From assembly GCF_027924905.1 (NCBI RefSeq), contig NZ_AP027055.1, positions 2,480,001 through 2,544,000 on the forward strand: DNA of 64,000 nucleotides, in the 5' to 3' direction. The stretch comes from Limnohabitans sp. INBF002 (GTDB lineage: Bacteria; Pseudomonadota; Gammaproteobacteria; Burkholderiales; Burkholderiaceae_C). A model generated the notes under the pieces. The model saw only the letters and a program-made list of their open reading frames with translations, was not told the origin of the DNA and did no database searches. Below, piece by piece: positions 7,808-16,293 of this stretch. Every line of letters begins with the position of its first letter. The first letter of the stretch is position 1. The position numbers were made by a program, and so were the translations under genes.

Positions 7808-7839
7808 GGGGTGATTATCCCAGCCGTGATAATTTGTCC
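7808..7839. promoter_or_regulatory. Symmetric 32-bp divergent promoter of tsaB and dacB with two GATAAT boxes
   Basis: The 32 bp between the two start codons hold ATTATC (7814-7819, reads GATAAT on the minus strand) and GATAAT (7828-7833). Each -10-like box ends exactly six bases before the ATG of its gene. Neither gene has a Shine-Dalgarno site. On the minus strand TGGACA (7840-7835) lies 15 bp upstream of the box as a possible -35; no good -35 is seen for dacB. Transcription would then start at or next to both start codons. Read by eye, not tested. Confidence 0.45.
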
Positions 7840-9348
7840 ATGACTCCTCTGCACTTGCCCTCTTTGCACCGGCTTCCCGCGCATTTATCACTCCCCCGAT
7901 TTCACTGGGGCCGCTTGGCATTGGCAGTGATGTGCGCTGCGGTCTTGCACGCGCATGCAGCCCCACATTCCAAAGCCGTGCGCAGCGAGCCCCCCAAACA
8001 CACGGCGGGCGACATAGGCCAACTGCCCCCCGAAGTGCAAGCAGCGCTGCAACGCGCCAAAGTGCCAAGCGAGAACTTCCATGTCATGGTGGTCGACACC
8101 AGCGCCAGCAGCACGCCACGTCTGAGCCACCAAGCCCAAGTCCGTGTGAACCCCGCCTCGCTGATGAAGCTGGCCACCACCACCGCCGCGCTGGACACGC
8201 TCGGCCCCGCCTTTGTGTGGCGCACGCCCGTTTACGTGGACGGCCCTGTGCGCGATGGCGTACTGCAAGGCAATGTGTACATCAAGGGCAGCGGCGACCC
8301 GCGTTTGGTGGTGGAGCGTTTGTGGCTGTTGATGCGCCGCATCCAAGGCTTGGGCATTCAGAAAATTCAAGGCGACATCGTGCTGGACCGCAGTGCGTTT
8401 GAGGTGCCCACGCGTGACGCCGCCAGTTTTGACGGCGAGCCCCTGCGCCCCTACAACGCCGCGCCCGATGCGCTGCTGCTGAACTTCAAATCGCTGCTGA
8501 TTCAGTTTGTGCCCGATCGCGCTGCCAACGTGGCGCGTGTGCAAATCGAGCCGCCATTGGCGGGTGTGCAGTTCCCCACCACCGTGCCGTTGAGCAATGG
8601 CGACTGCAGCGACTACCGCACCGCTTTGCGTGCTGATTGGACAGACCCGACCCGCATCCGCTTTGCAGGCAACTTTCCCGCCGTGTGTGGCGAAAAAATG
8701 TGGCCCATCGCCTACGCCGCACCCCAGCATTTTGCACAGCGCGCCATCGCAGGCATGTGGCAACAACTGGGCGGTCAACTCAGCGGCCAAGTGCGTGAAG
8801 GCAACGTACCCGCAAACCTCCAACCTGCATTCAATGCGGAGTCAGCCACCTTGGCAGAAACCATCCGCGACATCAACAAGTACAGCAACAACGTGATGGC
8901 GCAACACGTGTTCCTCACCCTCAGCCAACAGCAGCGCGGCGTGGGCAGCTTTGACGCGTCGCGCGAGGTGATGCAACGCTGGTGGCACGAACGTGTGGGC
9001 GGTGAAGCACCCATCTTCGACAACGGCTCGGGCCTGAGCCGCGAAGAACGCATCAGCGCTCAAGCTTTGGCACGTTTGCTGCAGGTTGCGTGGGCCTCGC
9101 CCACCATGTCGGAACTGATGAGCTCACTGCCCGTCACCGGCCTAGACGGCACGATGAAGCGCAGCAAAGCACAAGCCAGCGCGCATTTAAAAACCGGCAG
9201 TTTGCGTGATGTGGCAGGCGTGGCAGGCTTTGTCGACGCGGCCAGCGGCAAGCGCTTGGTGGTGGTGGCCATCCTGCACCACGCCAATGCCAATGCAGCG
9301 CGCCCTGCGCTGGACGCCATGATTGACTGGGCGGGGAGACAACCATGA
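7840..9348 (+). CDS. dacB: D-alanyl-D-alanine carboxypeptidase/endopeptidase, PBP4 (DacB) type
   Basis: 502 aa from ATG 7840. Residues about 20-42 form a signal peptide (hydrophobic core, AHA/AHAAP cleavage region). The serine peptidase S13 motifs are intact: SLMK at 107-110 (S-x-x-K), YSNN (S-x-N) in the DINKYSNNVMAQ segment, and KTG in AHLKTGSLRD near the C-terminus. The enzyme trims or cleaves peptidoglycan cross-links in the periplasm. The open frame extends upstream into tsaB, but that part is not signal-peptide-like. Start codon context and the paired GATAAT box are described under the divergent promoter. The last codons overlap the SemiSWEET gene by ATGA. Confidence 0.94.
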   Translation: MTPLHLPSLHRLPAHLSLPRFHWGRLALAVMCAAVLHAHAAPHSKAVRSEPPKHTAGDIGQLPPEVQAALQRAKVPSENFHVMVVDTSASSTPRLSHQAQVRVNPASLMKLATTTAALDTLGPAFVWRTPVYVDGPVRDGVLQGNVYIKGSGDPRLVVERLWLLMRRIQGLGIQKIQGDIVLDRSAFEVPTRDAASFDGEPLRPYNAAPDALLLNFKSLLIQFVPDRAANVARVQIEPPLAGVQFPTTVPLSNGDCSDYRTALRADWTDPTRIRFAGNFPAVCGEKMWPIAYAAPQHFAQRAIAGMWQQLGGQLSGQVREGNVPANLQPAFNAESATLAETIRDINKYSNNVMAQHVFLTLSQQQRGVGSFDASREVMQRWWHERVGGEAPIFDNGSGLSREERISAQALARLLQVAWASPTMSELMSSLPVTGLDGTMKRSKAQASAHLKTGSLRDVAGVAGFVDAASGKRLVVVAILHHANANAARPALDAMIDWAGRQP

Positions 9349-9623
9349 TGAACTACACCGAATGGATCGGCTACGCCGCCGCCAGCCTGACCACTGCGAG
9401 CTTTGTGCCGCAGGCGTGGCTGACCTTCAAAACCCGCGACGTGAGCGGCATTTCATTGGGGATGTACAGCGCGTTCACGCTAGGCATTGCGCTGTGGTTG
9501 GCCTACGGCTTGCTGATTGAAGCCTGGCCCGTCGTGATTGCCAACATCATCACCTTGGTGTTGGCCGCCAGTATTTTGGCGATGCGCTTGCGCTTTGCGC
9601 GCAAGGCATCAGCCCCGAATTAA
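9345..9623 (+). CDS. SemiSWEET-family small sugar transporter
   Basis: 92 aa with three transmembrane helices (about residues 7-24, 37-57, 62-82), the single triple-helix unit of bacterial SemiSWEETs, which work as dimers. The PQ motif is present (ASFVPQAWLTFKTRDVSGIS), with the conserved ISLGMYSAFTLGIALWLAYG second helix. The family allows passive sugar movement across the inner membrane; the substrate here is unknown. Its ATG overlaps the dacB stop (ATGA), so it is translated together with a periplasmic peptidoglycan hydrolase, which suggests, without proof, a link to envelope sugars. Its stop overlaps the stop of the convergent lipoprotein gene. Confidence 0.88.
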   Translation: MMNYTEWIGYAAASLTTASFVPQAWLTFKTRDVSGISLGMYSAFTLGIALWLAYGLLIEAWPVVIANIITLVLAASILAMRLRFARKASAPN

Positions 9624-10471
9624 CGCCAGCCTTGGGCGGTGGCGTTGTACAAATAACTGGCCACCCAACGGTTGCCTGCTGGCGTCAAGTGAATGCCGTC
9701 GGCAAACAACATGGTGGTGTAGCTGGCGCTGGCAGCGCCAGCGCCGGTAGTAGGACAGCCCACCCAGCTTCCGCTCGCAACAGAACCGCTGCCACAAGCA
9801 GGGGCTGTTCCACCAAAGCCAGTGTCAGTGAACGGGCTGTATGCCAACGCAATCGATGTTGCGTTTCGAAAGCTAACGGTCAAGCTAGAGGCATTGGCAT
9901 AGATCACCGTATTGATGCTACGGCCACCAAACTCAGGGCCAAGAGCTTCTAGTACCGCACTGTTAAAAGTATCGGTAGCAGTCGTACTAACGGTTGAGCT
10001 AGTGCTGCGACCCCAAGGCGTTAATGACACCTCCAACACGGGCATGATCAACACATGTTTGACGCCTGCATTCAGCAAGCTTTGGACTGCTGCAACCAAA
10101 TTGTTTTTCGCATCTGTCAAATTTGTGCCATCAATCACATCGTGCGTGCCCACCGTGATGACCACCAAATCACCCTCGGAAAAGCTGCCGACAGACGTAA
10201 TTTGAGTCGCTAAATCAACAATCTTTTTGCCATTGCCTGCAGCGAACACCACACTAGACTGCCCAAAATACGCCGCCACTTGTTGAACCACAGTGTCAGT
10301 GGCACTACCTTCTCGAACCGTTGCGTTGACGTCGTTGTAACCGTCCCCCAAACCAATCACGCGCGTTGGTTTGAACGGATCCACCGTACTGCTTGAGCCG
10401 CAGGCAGACAGCAGCGCGATTGCGGCAAGCATGCACAGGGCTTTGGAAATTCGGCTAAAAATTGGGTTCAT
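9620..10471 (-). CDS. SGNH/GDSL-like lipoprotein with a changed nucleophile motif
   Basis: 283 aa from ATG 10471 (an in-frame upstream start at 10495 would add eight residues before the signal peptide). Signal peptide with lipobox LLSAC; the cysteine at about residue 24 would be lipidated. The SGNH layout is recognisable: block I GLGDGYNDVN, a central VVITVGTHDVIDG (the G-x-N-D block), and a C-terminal DGIHLTPAGN with the Asp and His of the triad. In block I the usual GDS serine is glycine, and the block III Asn is His, so ordinary esterase activity is doubtful. Base composition is visibly more AT-rich than the neighbours. Alone on its strand, convergent with the SemiSWEET gene. Confidence 0.75.
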   Translation of the reverse strand: MNPIFSRISKALCMLAAIALLSACGSSSTVDPFKPTRVIGLGDGYNDVNATVREGSATDTVVQQVAAYFGQSSVVFAAGNGKKIVDLATQITSVGSFSEGDLVVITVGTHDVIDGTNLTDAKNNLVAAVQSLLNAGVKHVLIMPVLEVSLTPWGRSTSSTVSTTATDTFNSAVLEALGPEFGGRSINTVIYANASSLTVSFRNATSIALAYSPFTDTGFGGTAPACGSGSVASGSWVGCPTTGAGAASASYTTMLFADGIHLTPAGNRWVASYLYNATAQGWR

Positions 10472-10501
10472 CACAGGCTCTCTTTTGAGTACCACGTTAG
10501 T

Positions 10502-11524
10502 TTAACAAGTTGGTGTGGCGGCCCGCGTCAAGCGGTCGCGCACGCCATCCCACGCGGGGTTTGGGGGAGGAATTTCGACCCAAATGTGCGCGACGCCTTG
10601 GGCATCAAAGTCACGCAGCTGGGCAAAAAGTTGGTGGGCGCAGTCATGCGCATCCAGGGGCATGGGCTGCAAGTTGAACTGTGTCCGCTTGTCTGACGGC
10701 ACATGCAAAGCGCAACGCGACCACACGGCAGTGGTCCCGGTCAAGGGCAGACCCGCCTGAGCAGCCGATTGCGCGTCGATGGCTTGCTGCAGCTCAACTG
10801 CGGTCATCAACTGCACTTTGGCGCTGGGGGCGTAGTGCGATGCCAATGTGCCAGAGGCACGTGGGGCATCGGCATCTGGCGTACTCGGCGTGATGACGTG
10901 AACGCCACAGGCCTCGCTCAACTGCTGAGGCGTCAACACGCCGGGACGCAGCAGCACGGGCGCAGCGCGGGTGCAATCAACAATGGTGGACTCGATGCCC
11001 ACATCACAAGCGCCGCCATCAATGATCAGTAGCTCAGAACCAAATTCACTGGCCACATGCGCAGCGGTGGTGGGGCTGACACGACCAAATAAATTGGCGC
11101 TGGGCGCAGCCACGCCAAACACGCCCAAGGCTTCAGCGCTTTGCAGCACAGCGTGCGCTGTCGCGTGCGCAGGGCAGCGCAGGCCCACAGAGTTTTGACC
11201 GCCTGCGGCCACAGCGGCCACCTCGGGTCGACGCGGCAAGATGAGGGTCAAAGGGCCTGGCCAAAACGCGGCAATGAGCTTTTGCGCAAAGTCGGGCACA
11301 TGGCTGGCAAAACGCTGCACGCCTTGCACGCTGGCCACATGCACGATGAGTGGGTGGTTGGCGGGGCGGCCTTTGGCTTCAAAAATTTTGGCGACGGCGG
11401 CGTCGTTGCCCGCATCGGCAGCCAAGCCATACACCGTCTCAGTCGGCAGACCCAACAACTCACCGCGCTGCAAAGCTTGTGCAGCAGTGGCGATAGATGC
11501 GGGAAGTTGGCCGTTGAGGATCAT
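10502..11524 (-). CDS. L-threonylcarbamoyladenylate synthase, Sua5/YrdC/TsaC family (long Sua5 form)
   Basis: 340 aa. The N-terminal YrdC domain (about residues 10-200) shows LPTETVYGLAADA, KGRPANHPLIVH, FWPGPLTLIL and GVAAPSANLFGRVSPTTAAHV. The extra C-terminal part (about 215-335) begins after the SGTLASHYAP linker, the hallmark of Sua5 rather than short TsaC. The enzyme makes threonylcarbamoyl-AMP from threonine, bicarbonate and ATP for tRNA t6A; TsaB, which acts later, is encoded at 6998-7807. Oriented with purE-purK upstream, 23 bp behind purK, so probably read from the pur promoter. Confidence 0.93.
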   Translation of the reverse strand: MILNGQLPASIATAAQALQRGELLGLPTETVYGLAADAGNDAAVAKIFEAKGRPANHPLIVHVASVQGVQRFASHVPDFAQKLIAAFWPGPLTLILPRRPEVAAVAAGGQNSVGLRCPAHATAHAVLQSAEALGVFGVAAPSANLFGRVSPTTAAHVASEFGSELLIIDGGACDVGIESTIVDCTRAAPVLLRPGVLTPQQLSEACGVHVITPSTPDADAPRASGTLASHYAPSAKVQLMTAVELQQAIDAQSAAQAGLPLTGTTAVWSRCALHVPSDKRTQFNLQPMPLDAHDCAHQLFAQLRDFDAQGVAHIWVEIPPPNPAWDGVRDRLTRAATPTC

Positions 11525-11547
11525 GAGCTTGGCTTAACGCGCAACCA

Positions 11548-12720
11548 TCAAAATGGCGCAATGCCCAAAATAGCAGCGGCTTGCAATGCCGCAGCACGGG
11601 CGGCTTCTGGCGTAGAAGCTGTGATGTTGAGGTGACCCATCTTGCGGCCCACACGCGCTTCGCGTTTGCCGTACAGGTGTAAATGCGTGCCAGGCAACGC
11701 CAGCACTTTTTGCCATGGCGGTTCAACTTGAGAAGCGTTGGCGTCCTTGAACCACAAATCGCCCAACAAGTTGAGCATGAAGGCGGGGCTGTGCAAACGC
11801 GGTTGCGTCAAAGGCAAATCGGCCATGGTGCGCACTTGCAGCTCAAACTGCGACACATCGCAGGCGTCTTGGCTGTAGTGGCCGCTGTTGTGCGGGCGAG
11901 GAGCGATTTCATTGACGACCAACGAGTGATCCGCCAACACAAAAAACTCCACGCACAACACGCCCACGTAGTTCAGCTCTTGCGCCACGGCTTTGGCAGC
12001 GGTGATGGCTTGACTGGCCAAGGCGTCAGGCACATTGCCCGCAAACACCTCGGTCACGGCCAAGATGCCATCGCGGTGCAAGTTGCGTTGCACAGGCAAG
12101 TTCACCATCACGCCATCACGACCACGCGCCACGATGACCGAGCACTCGCTGGCCAAGGGCAACATTTTTTCCAGCACGCAAGGCACTTTGCCGAGCTTGG
12201 CCCAACCGGCGTTCAACTCGTCACGCGTGGTCACGCGCAACTGGCCTTTGCCGTCGTAGCCCATGCGGGAGGTTTTCAAAATACCGGGCAGCAAGTTGTC
12301 GTTCACAGCGGCCAGTTGCTCTGGCGTGTCGATCACCGCATGCGGCGCCACAGGCACACCGCACTTCACAAAGTGGGCTTTCTCACGCGCACGGTCTTGC
12401 GCCACGGCCACGGCTGATGCAGCGGGTGACACGGGCAAGGTGGCTGCGAGTTGCGCCAGCGCGTCGGCGGGCACGTTTTCAAATTCGGTGGTCACGGCTT
12501 GGCACACGGCGGCGAGTTGCTTCAAACCTGCGGCATCCAAGTAGTCGGTGTGAATGTGGTGATGGCTCACCAAGCCTGCGGGGCTTTGTGCATCGGGGTC
12601 GAGCACGGCGGTGTTGTAGCCCATGCGTTGCGCAGCGTGCGCCCACATGCGGCCCAACTGGCCACCGCCCACGACGCCCAAGGTCGAGCCGGGCAGCAAT
12701 GGCTTCAGGGCGCTGCTCAT
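11548..12720 (-). CDS. purK: 5-(carboxyamino)imidazole ribonucleotide synthase
   Basis: 390 aa ATP-grasp enzyme that carboxylates AIR to N5-CAIR in purine synthesis. The N-terminal [21 protein letters not shown], the central [15 protein letters not shown] with VLEKMLP, and [29 protein letters not shown] are all typical PurK sequences. Its ATG overlaps the purE stop (ATGA), so purE and purK are translationally coupled, and the Sua5-type gene follows 23 bp on. Confidence 0.97.
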   Translation of the reverse strand: MSSALKPLLPGSTLGVVGGGQLGRMWAHAAQRMGYNTAVLDPDAQSPAGLVSHHHIHTDYLDAAGLKQLAAVCQAVTTEFENVPADALAQLAATLPVSPAASAVAVAQDRAREKAHFVKCGVPVAPHAVIDTPEQLAAVNDNLLPGILKTSRMGYDGKGQLRVTTRDELNAGWAKLGKVPCVLEKMLPLASECSVIVARGRDGVMVNLPVQRNLHRDGILAVTEVFAGNVPDALASQAITAAKAVAQELNYVGVLCVEFFVLADHSLVVNEIAPRPHNSGHYSQDACDVSQFELQVRTMADLPLTQPRLHSPAFMLNLLGDLWFKDANASQVEPPWQKVLALPGTHLHLYGKREARVGRKMGHLNITASTPEAARAAALQAAAILGIAPF

Positions 12721-13208
12721 ACGGGTGGCAGCGTCATGTTGCGCGCCACTTCGGTTTGCGCTACGCGGAAGGCTTGCAGCTTTTCAGCTAAGGCCGCATC
12801 GGTCGATGCGAGCAAAGCGACGGCAAACAAAGCCGCATTCGCAGCACCCGCATTGCCAATGGCAAAGGTGGCCACCGGAATGCCTTTGGGCATTTGCACA
12901 ATGCTGTGCAAGGAGTCGACGCCTTGCAAATGTTTACTGGCCACCGGCACACCCAACACGGGCACGATGGTTTTGGCAGCAATCATGCCGGGCAAGTGGG
13001 CTGCGCCACCCGCACCTGCGATGATGGCGCGCAAACCACGGCCTTGCGCGGCTTCGGCGTAGGCAAACATGTCATCGGGCATGCGGTGGGCTGAAACCAC
13101 GCGGGTTTCAAAAGTGATGCCAAATTCTTGGAGAATCTGGGCTGCATGTTGCATGGTGTCCCAATCAGAGTTGGAACCCATGACGACACCGACTTGGCAC
13201 TGGGTCAT
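12717..13208 (-). CDS. purE: N5-carboxyaminoimidazole ribonucleotide mutase
   Basis: 163 aa from ATG 13208 (a TTG at 13229 would add seven residues; neither has a strong Shine-Dalgarno). Class I PurE, converting N5-CAIR to [17 protein letters not shown] near the N-terminus, [19 protein letters not shown] with the catalytic His, and [15 protein letters not shown] followed by [24 protein letters not shown] are diagnostic. First gene of purE-purK-sua5, divergent from the CnoX-like gene with a gap of about 46 bp. Confidence 0.96.
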   Translation of the reverse strand: MTQCQVGVVMGSNSDWDTMQHAAQILQEFGITFETRVVSAHRMPDDMFAYAEAAQGRGLRAIIAGAGGAAHLPGMIAAKTIVPVLGVPVASKHLQGVDSLHSIVQMPKGIPVATFAIGNAGAANAALFAVALLASTDAALAEKLQAFRVAQTEVARNMTLPPV

Positions 13209-13254
13209 GATGTGGCTGTGTGTGAGCAAAAACGAATTTTAAGACGGGACCCCC

Positions 13255-14211
13255 ATGATTGATGTGACGATGGAAAATTTCGAGGCGGACGTGATCGCCG
13301 CCTCACAAACCACCCCCGTGTTGGTGGACTTCTGGGCCGACTGGTGCGGCCCCTGCAAATCGCTAGGCCCCGTGCTGGAAAAGCTGGAAGCCGACTACCA
13401 AGGCCGCTTCAAGCTGGTCAAGATCAACGCCGATACCGAACAGCAGCTGGCCGGCGCCTTTGGCGTGAAAAGCCTGCCCACCTGCATCTTGCTGATGGGT
13501 GGCCGCCCTGTGGATGGATTTATGGGCGCGCTGCCCGAGGGTAAAGTCCGCGAGTTTTTGGACAAGCATTTGCCATCTGACAACGAAGTAGCGGCCCAAG
13601 CCGATGCCCAAGAAGCCGAGCAACTCATCAACGCAGGCGATGCGCAAGCCGCCATCGCCAAACTGCAAGAGGCTTTGAGCCTCAACACGGCTGACGACGA
13701 AACCCGTTACAACTTGGTCAAGCTGCTCATTTCTATGGGTGAGTTGGAAGAAGCGCAAGCGGCATTGGCGCCCAAGCTGACCGAAATCCCGCTGCAACTG
13801 CGCTTTGATGCACTGAACTACTGGCTGCAAGCTTTGCTATTTGTGTCGACCGACGAGCGCGCAGCTTGGACATTCGAGCAATTCGATGCCGCCATTGCCC
13901 AAAACAAACGCGACTTCGACACCCGCTTGGCCAAAGCCCGCGTGCTGATTGCCGCTGAGTTGTTTGAAAACGCGATGGACGAGTTGCTGGAAATCATCAT
14001 GCGCGACAAGGCATGGAACCACGATGTGGCGCGCAAAACCTATGTGGCCATCTTGGAACTGATGACGCCACCCAAGCCCAAAACGGACGATGCCGCCTTC
14101 GGCAAATCCGCAGGCGGCATCGAGTTAACTGGCAAAGCTGCGGTGCAAGAAGACCCCGTGTTGGAGATGATTTCTCGCTACCGTCGCAAGCTCAGCATGG
14201 TGCTGAACTAA
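13255..14211 (+). CDS. Thioredoxin domain protein with TPR tail (YbbN/CnoX-like)
   Basis: 318 aa. Residues 1-108 are a thioredoxin fold with WCGPC (C31-x-x-C34) and KSLPTCILLMGGRPVDGFMG. From about 115 on are helical TPR-like repeats (EAEQLINAGDAQAAIAKLQEAL, then MGELEEAQAALA) and a C-terminal part that ends MISRYRRKLSMVLN. This is the layout of CnoX/YbbN, a chaperone-redox protein that holds oxidised clients and works with DnaK and GroEL. E. coli CnoX lacks the full CxxC; here both cysteines are present, as in many other bacteria, so it may also reduce disulfides. Convergent with purC; their stop codons are adjacent. Confidence 0.9.
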   Translation: MIDVTMENFEADVIAASQTTPVLVDFWADWCGPCKSLGPVLEKLEADYQGRFKLVKINADTEQQLAGAFGVKSLPTCILLMGGRPVDGFMGALPEGKVREFLDKHLPSDNEVAAQADAQEAEQLINAGDAQAAIAKLQEALSLNTADDETRYNLVKLLISMGELEEAQAALAPKLTEIPLQLRFDALNYWLQALLFVSTDERAAWTFEQFDAAIAQNKRDFDTRLAKARVLIAAELFENAMDELLEIIMRDKAWNHDVARKTYVAILELMTPPKPKTDDAAFGKSAGGIELTGKAAVQEDPVLEMISRYRRKLSMVLN

Positions 14212-15117
14212 TCAGTCCTTCAACCGCTCCCAAGCCTCTTGGTACTTGGCGGCGGTTTGGGCGATCACCTCTTGCGGCAAATGCGGTGCAGGGGGTGACT
14301 TGCTCCACGGCTTGCCTTGCACTTGGGCAGTCTCCAGCCAGTCACGCAAGAACTGCTTGTCGTAGCTCGGTGGATTCACGCCGTCTTTGAAACTTTGCGC
14401 ATAGCTGTCAGCAGGCCAGTAGCGTGAGGAGTCGGGTGTGAGCACCTCGTCCATCAACACGAGGTCGTTGTTGGCATCCAAACCAAATTCAAACTTCGTA
14501 TCAGCAATGATGATGCCTTTGGCGACGGCCACATCACGCGCGGTTTCGTACAAAGCAATGCTGACAGTTTTGATTTTCTCGGCCAAGCCGCCACCAATCA
14601 TCTCCACCACTTGTTCGTAAGTGATGTTCTCGTCGTGGTCACCCACGGCTGCTTTGGCCGCGGGTGTGAAGATGGGCTCTGGCAACTTGCTGGCGTTCTT
14701 CAAACCTTTGGGCAGCTTGACGCCGCACACGGCTTGGTTCTCTTGGTATTCCTGCCAGCCGCTGCCCGCCAAATAGCCACGCACCACCGCTTCCACGGGG
14801 ATGGGCCTCAAGCGTTTGACCAACATCGAGCGGCCAGTGACTTGTGCCACTTCGTCCGCGCTCACCACGCTCTCGGGCGCTTCGCCGGTCAAGTGGTTGG
14901 GGCAAATGTGGCCGAGCTTGCCGAACCAAAACAATGCCATCTTCGTGAGCAATTCGCCCTTGCCGGGGATGGCCTCGCCCATGATGACGTCAAACGCGCT
15001 GATGCGGTCAGACGCCACCATCAAGATGCGGTCGTCGCCCACGGCGTAGTTGTCGCGCACTTTGCCGCGTGCGAGCAAAGGCAAAGAAGTGAGCGCAGAG
15101 GTGTGCAAAGCTGTCAT
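14212..15117 (-). CDS. purC: Phosphoribosylaminoimidazole-succinocarboxamide synthase (SAICAR synthetase)
   Basis: 301 aa. [30 protein letters not shown] at the N-terminus (ATP site), [20 protein letters not shown] and the [15 protein letters not shown] motif identify PurC of the longer, yeast/beta-proteobacterial type. It joins aspartate to CAIR in purine synthesis. It follows the aldolase gene by 3 bp on the same strand, so purine and glycolytic genes appear co-transcribed. Confidence 0.97.
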   Translation of the reverse strand: MTALHTSALTSLPLLARGKVRDNYAVGDDRILMVASDRISAFDVIMGEAIPGKGELLTKMALFWFGKLGHICPNHLTGEAPESVVSADEVAQVTGRSMLVKRLRPIPVEAVVRGYLAGSGWQEYQENQAVCGVKLPKGLKNASKLPEPIFTPAAKAAVGDHDENITYEQVVEMIGGGLAEKIKTVSIALYETARDVAVAKGIIIADTKFEFGLDANNDLVLMDEVLTPDSSRYWPADSYAQSFKDGVNPPSYDKQFLRDWLETAQVQGKPWSKSPPAPHLPQEVIAQTAAKYQEAWERLKD

Positions 15118-15120
15118 GAG

Positions 15121-16185
15121 TTACTTCACCAACTGAGCGAGTTCGCCCTTGGCATACTTGGCCGCCACCACAGAAAGGCTGTCGCCTTTGATCTTGCTGC
15201 CTTGGCCTTCGCAACCGAATTCCAAATAACGTTGTTTGCAGATGTTCATCGCGGCTTCGCGGGCTGGCTTGAGCCATTCGCGGGCGTCGAATTTTTCTGG
15301 GTTTTCAAACATGAACTTGCGCGCGGCAGCCGTCATGGCCAAGCGGATGTCGGTGTCGATGTTGACCTTGCGCACGCCGTGCTTGATGGCTTCTTGAATT
15401 TCAGACACGGGCACACCGAAGGTCTGCTTCATCTGGCCGCCGTATTGGTTGATCATGGCCAACAGGTCTTGCGGCACGCTGCTAGAGCCGTGCATGACCA
15501 AGTGGGTGTTGGGGATGCGGGCGTGAATTTCTTTGACGCGGCTGATGGCCAAGATGTCGCCCGTGGGTTCACGTGTGAACTTGTACGCGCCGTGGCTGGT
15601 GCCGATGGCGATGGCCAAGGCGTCGAGTTGCGTGGCTTTCACAAACAGCGCAGCTTCTTCAGGATCGGTCAACATTTGGCTGTGGTCGAGTTTGCCCACC
15701 GCGCCAATGCCGTCTTCTTCACCGGCTTCGCCTGTTTCCAAATTGCCCAAGCAACCCAATTCGCCTTCGACTGACACGCCCACTTTGTGCGCCATGGCCA
15801 CCACCTGTTGGGTGACTTGCACGTTGTACTCAAAGCTAGAAGGTGTCTTGCCGTCTTCCATCAACGAGCCGTCCATCATGACGGAGCCAAAGCCAAGGTC
15901 AATCGCGCCTTGGCAAACCTTGGGCGATGTGCCGTGGTCTTGGTGCATGACCAACGGAATGTGTGGGTAGGCTTCGGTGGCGGCTTGAATCAAATGCTTG
16001 ATGAAAGGCTCACCGGCGTATTTGCGTGCGCCAGCGCTGGCTTGCAAGATGACAGGCGCGCCCACGGCGTCAGCCGCCATCATCACGGCTTGCACTTGCT
16101 CCAAGTTGTTGACGTTGAAAGCTGGAATGCCGTAACCGCGCTCTGCAGCGTGGTCCAAAAGTTCGCGCATCGATACGAGTGCCAT
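15121..16185 (-). CDS. fba: Class II fructose-bisphosphate aldolase, CbbA/Fba type
   Basis: 354 aa zinc-dependent aldolase. [30 protein letters not shown] opens the barrel; [21 protein letters not shown] and [22 protein letters not shown] carry zinc ligands and catalytic acids; HGSSSVP holds a further His ligand; [19 protein letters not shown] closes the phosphate site. This is the form found in betaproteobacteria for glycolysis, gluconeogenesis and the Calvin cycle. Between pyk (upstream, 108 bp gap) and purC (downstream, 3 bp). A weak CAGCT/AGCTG hairpin in the gap behind pyk has only a poor U tract. Confidence 0.96.
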   Translation of the reverse strand: MALVSMRELLDHAAERGYGIPAFNVNNLEQVQAVMMAADAVGAPVILQASAGARKYAGEPFIKHLIQAATEAYPHIPLVMHQDHGTSPKVCQGAIDLGFGSVMMDGSLMEDGKTPSSFEYNVQVTQQVVAMAHKVGVSVEGELGCLGNLETGEAGEEDGIGAVGKLDHSQMLTDPEEAALFVKATQLDALAIAIGTSHGAYKFTREPTGDILAISRVKEIHARIPNTHLVMHGSSSVPQDLLAMINQYGGQMKQTFGVPVSEIQEAIKHGVRKVNIDTDIRLAMTAAARKFMFENPEKFDAREWLKPAREAAMNICKQRYLEFGCEGQGSKIKGDSLSVVAAKYAKGELAQLVK

Positions 16186-16293
16186 GGGGAAATCCTCAAA
16201 AATTAAAAACTTATGTAACTGCTGGCAATTTTAAAGGCGGCAGCTCAACGCACAGCTGACAGGCCCAAAAGCCCACCCACCGTGCAAGATGGT

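Noticed and set aside
14611..15774. 387-codon open frame on the plus strand
   Set aside because: Antisense to purC and fba, both with intact motifs.
16186..16293. Terminator behind pyk
   Set aside because: A CAGCT/AGCTG hairpin exists, but the stem is short and the U tract poor; fba may be read through from pyk.
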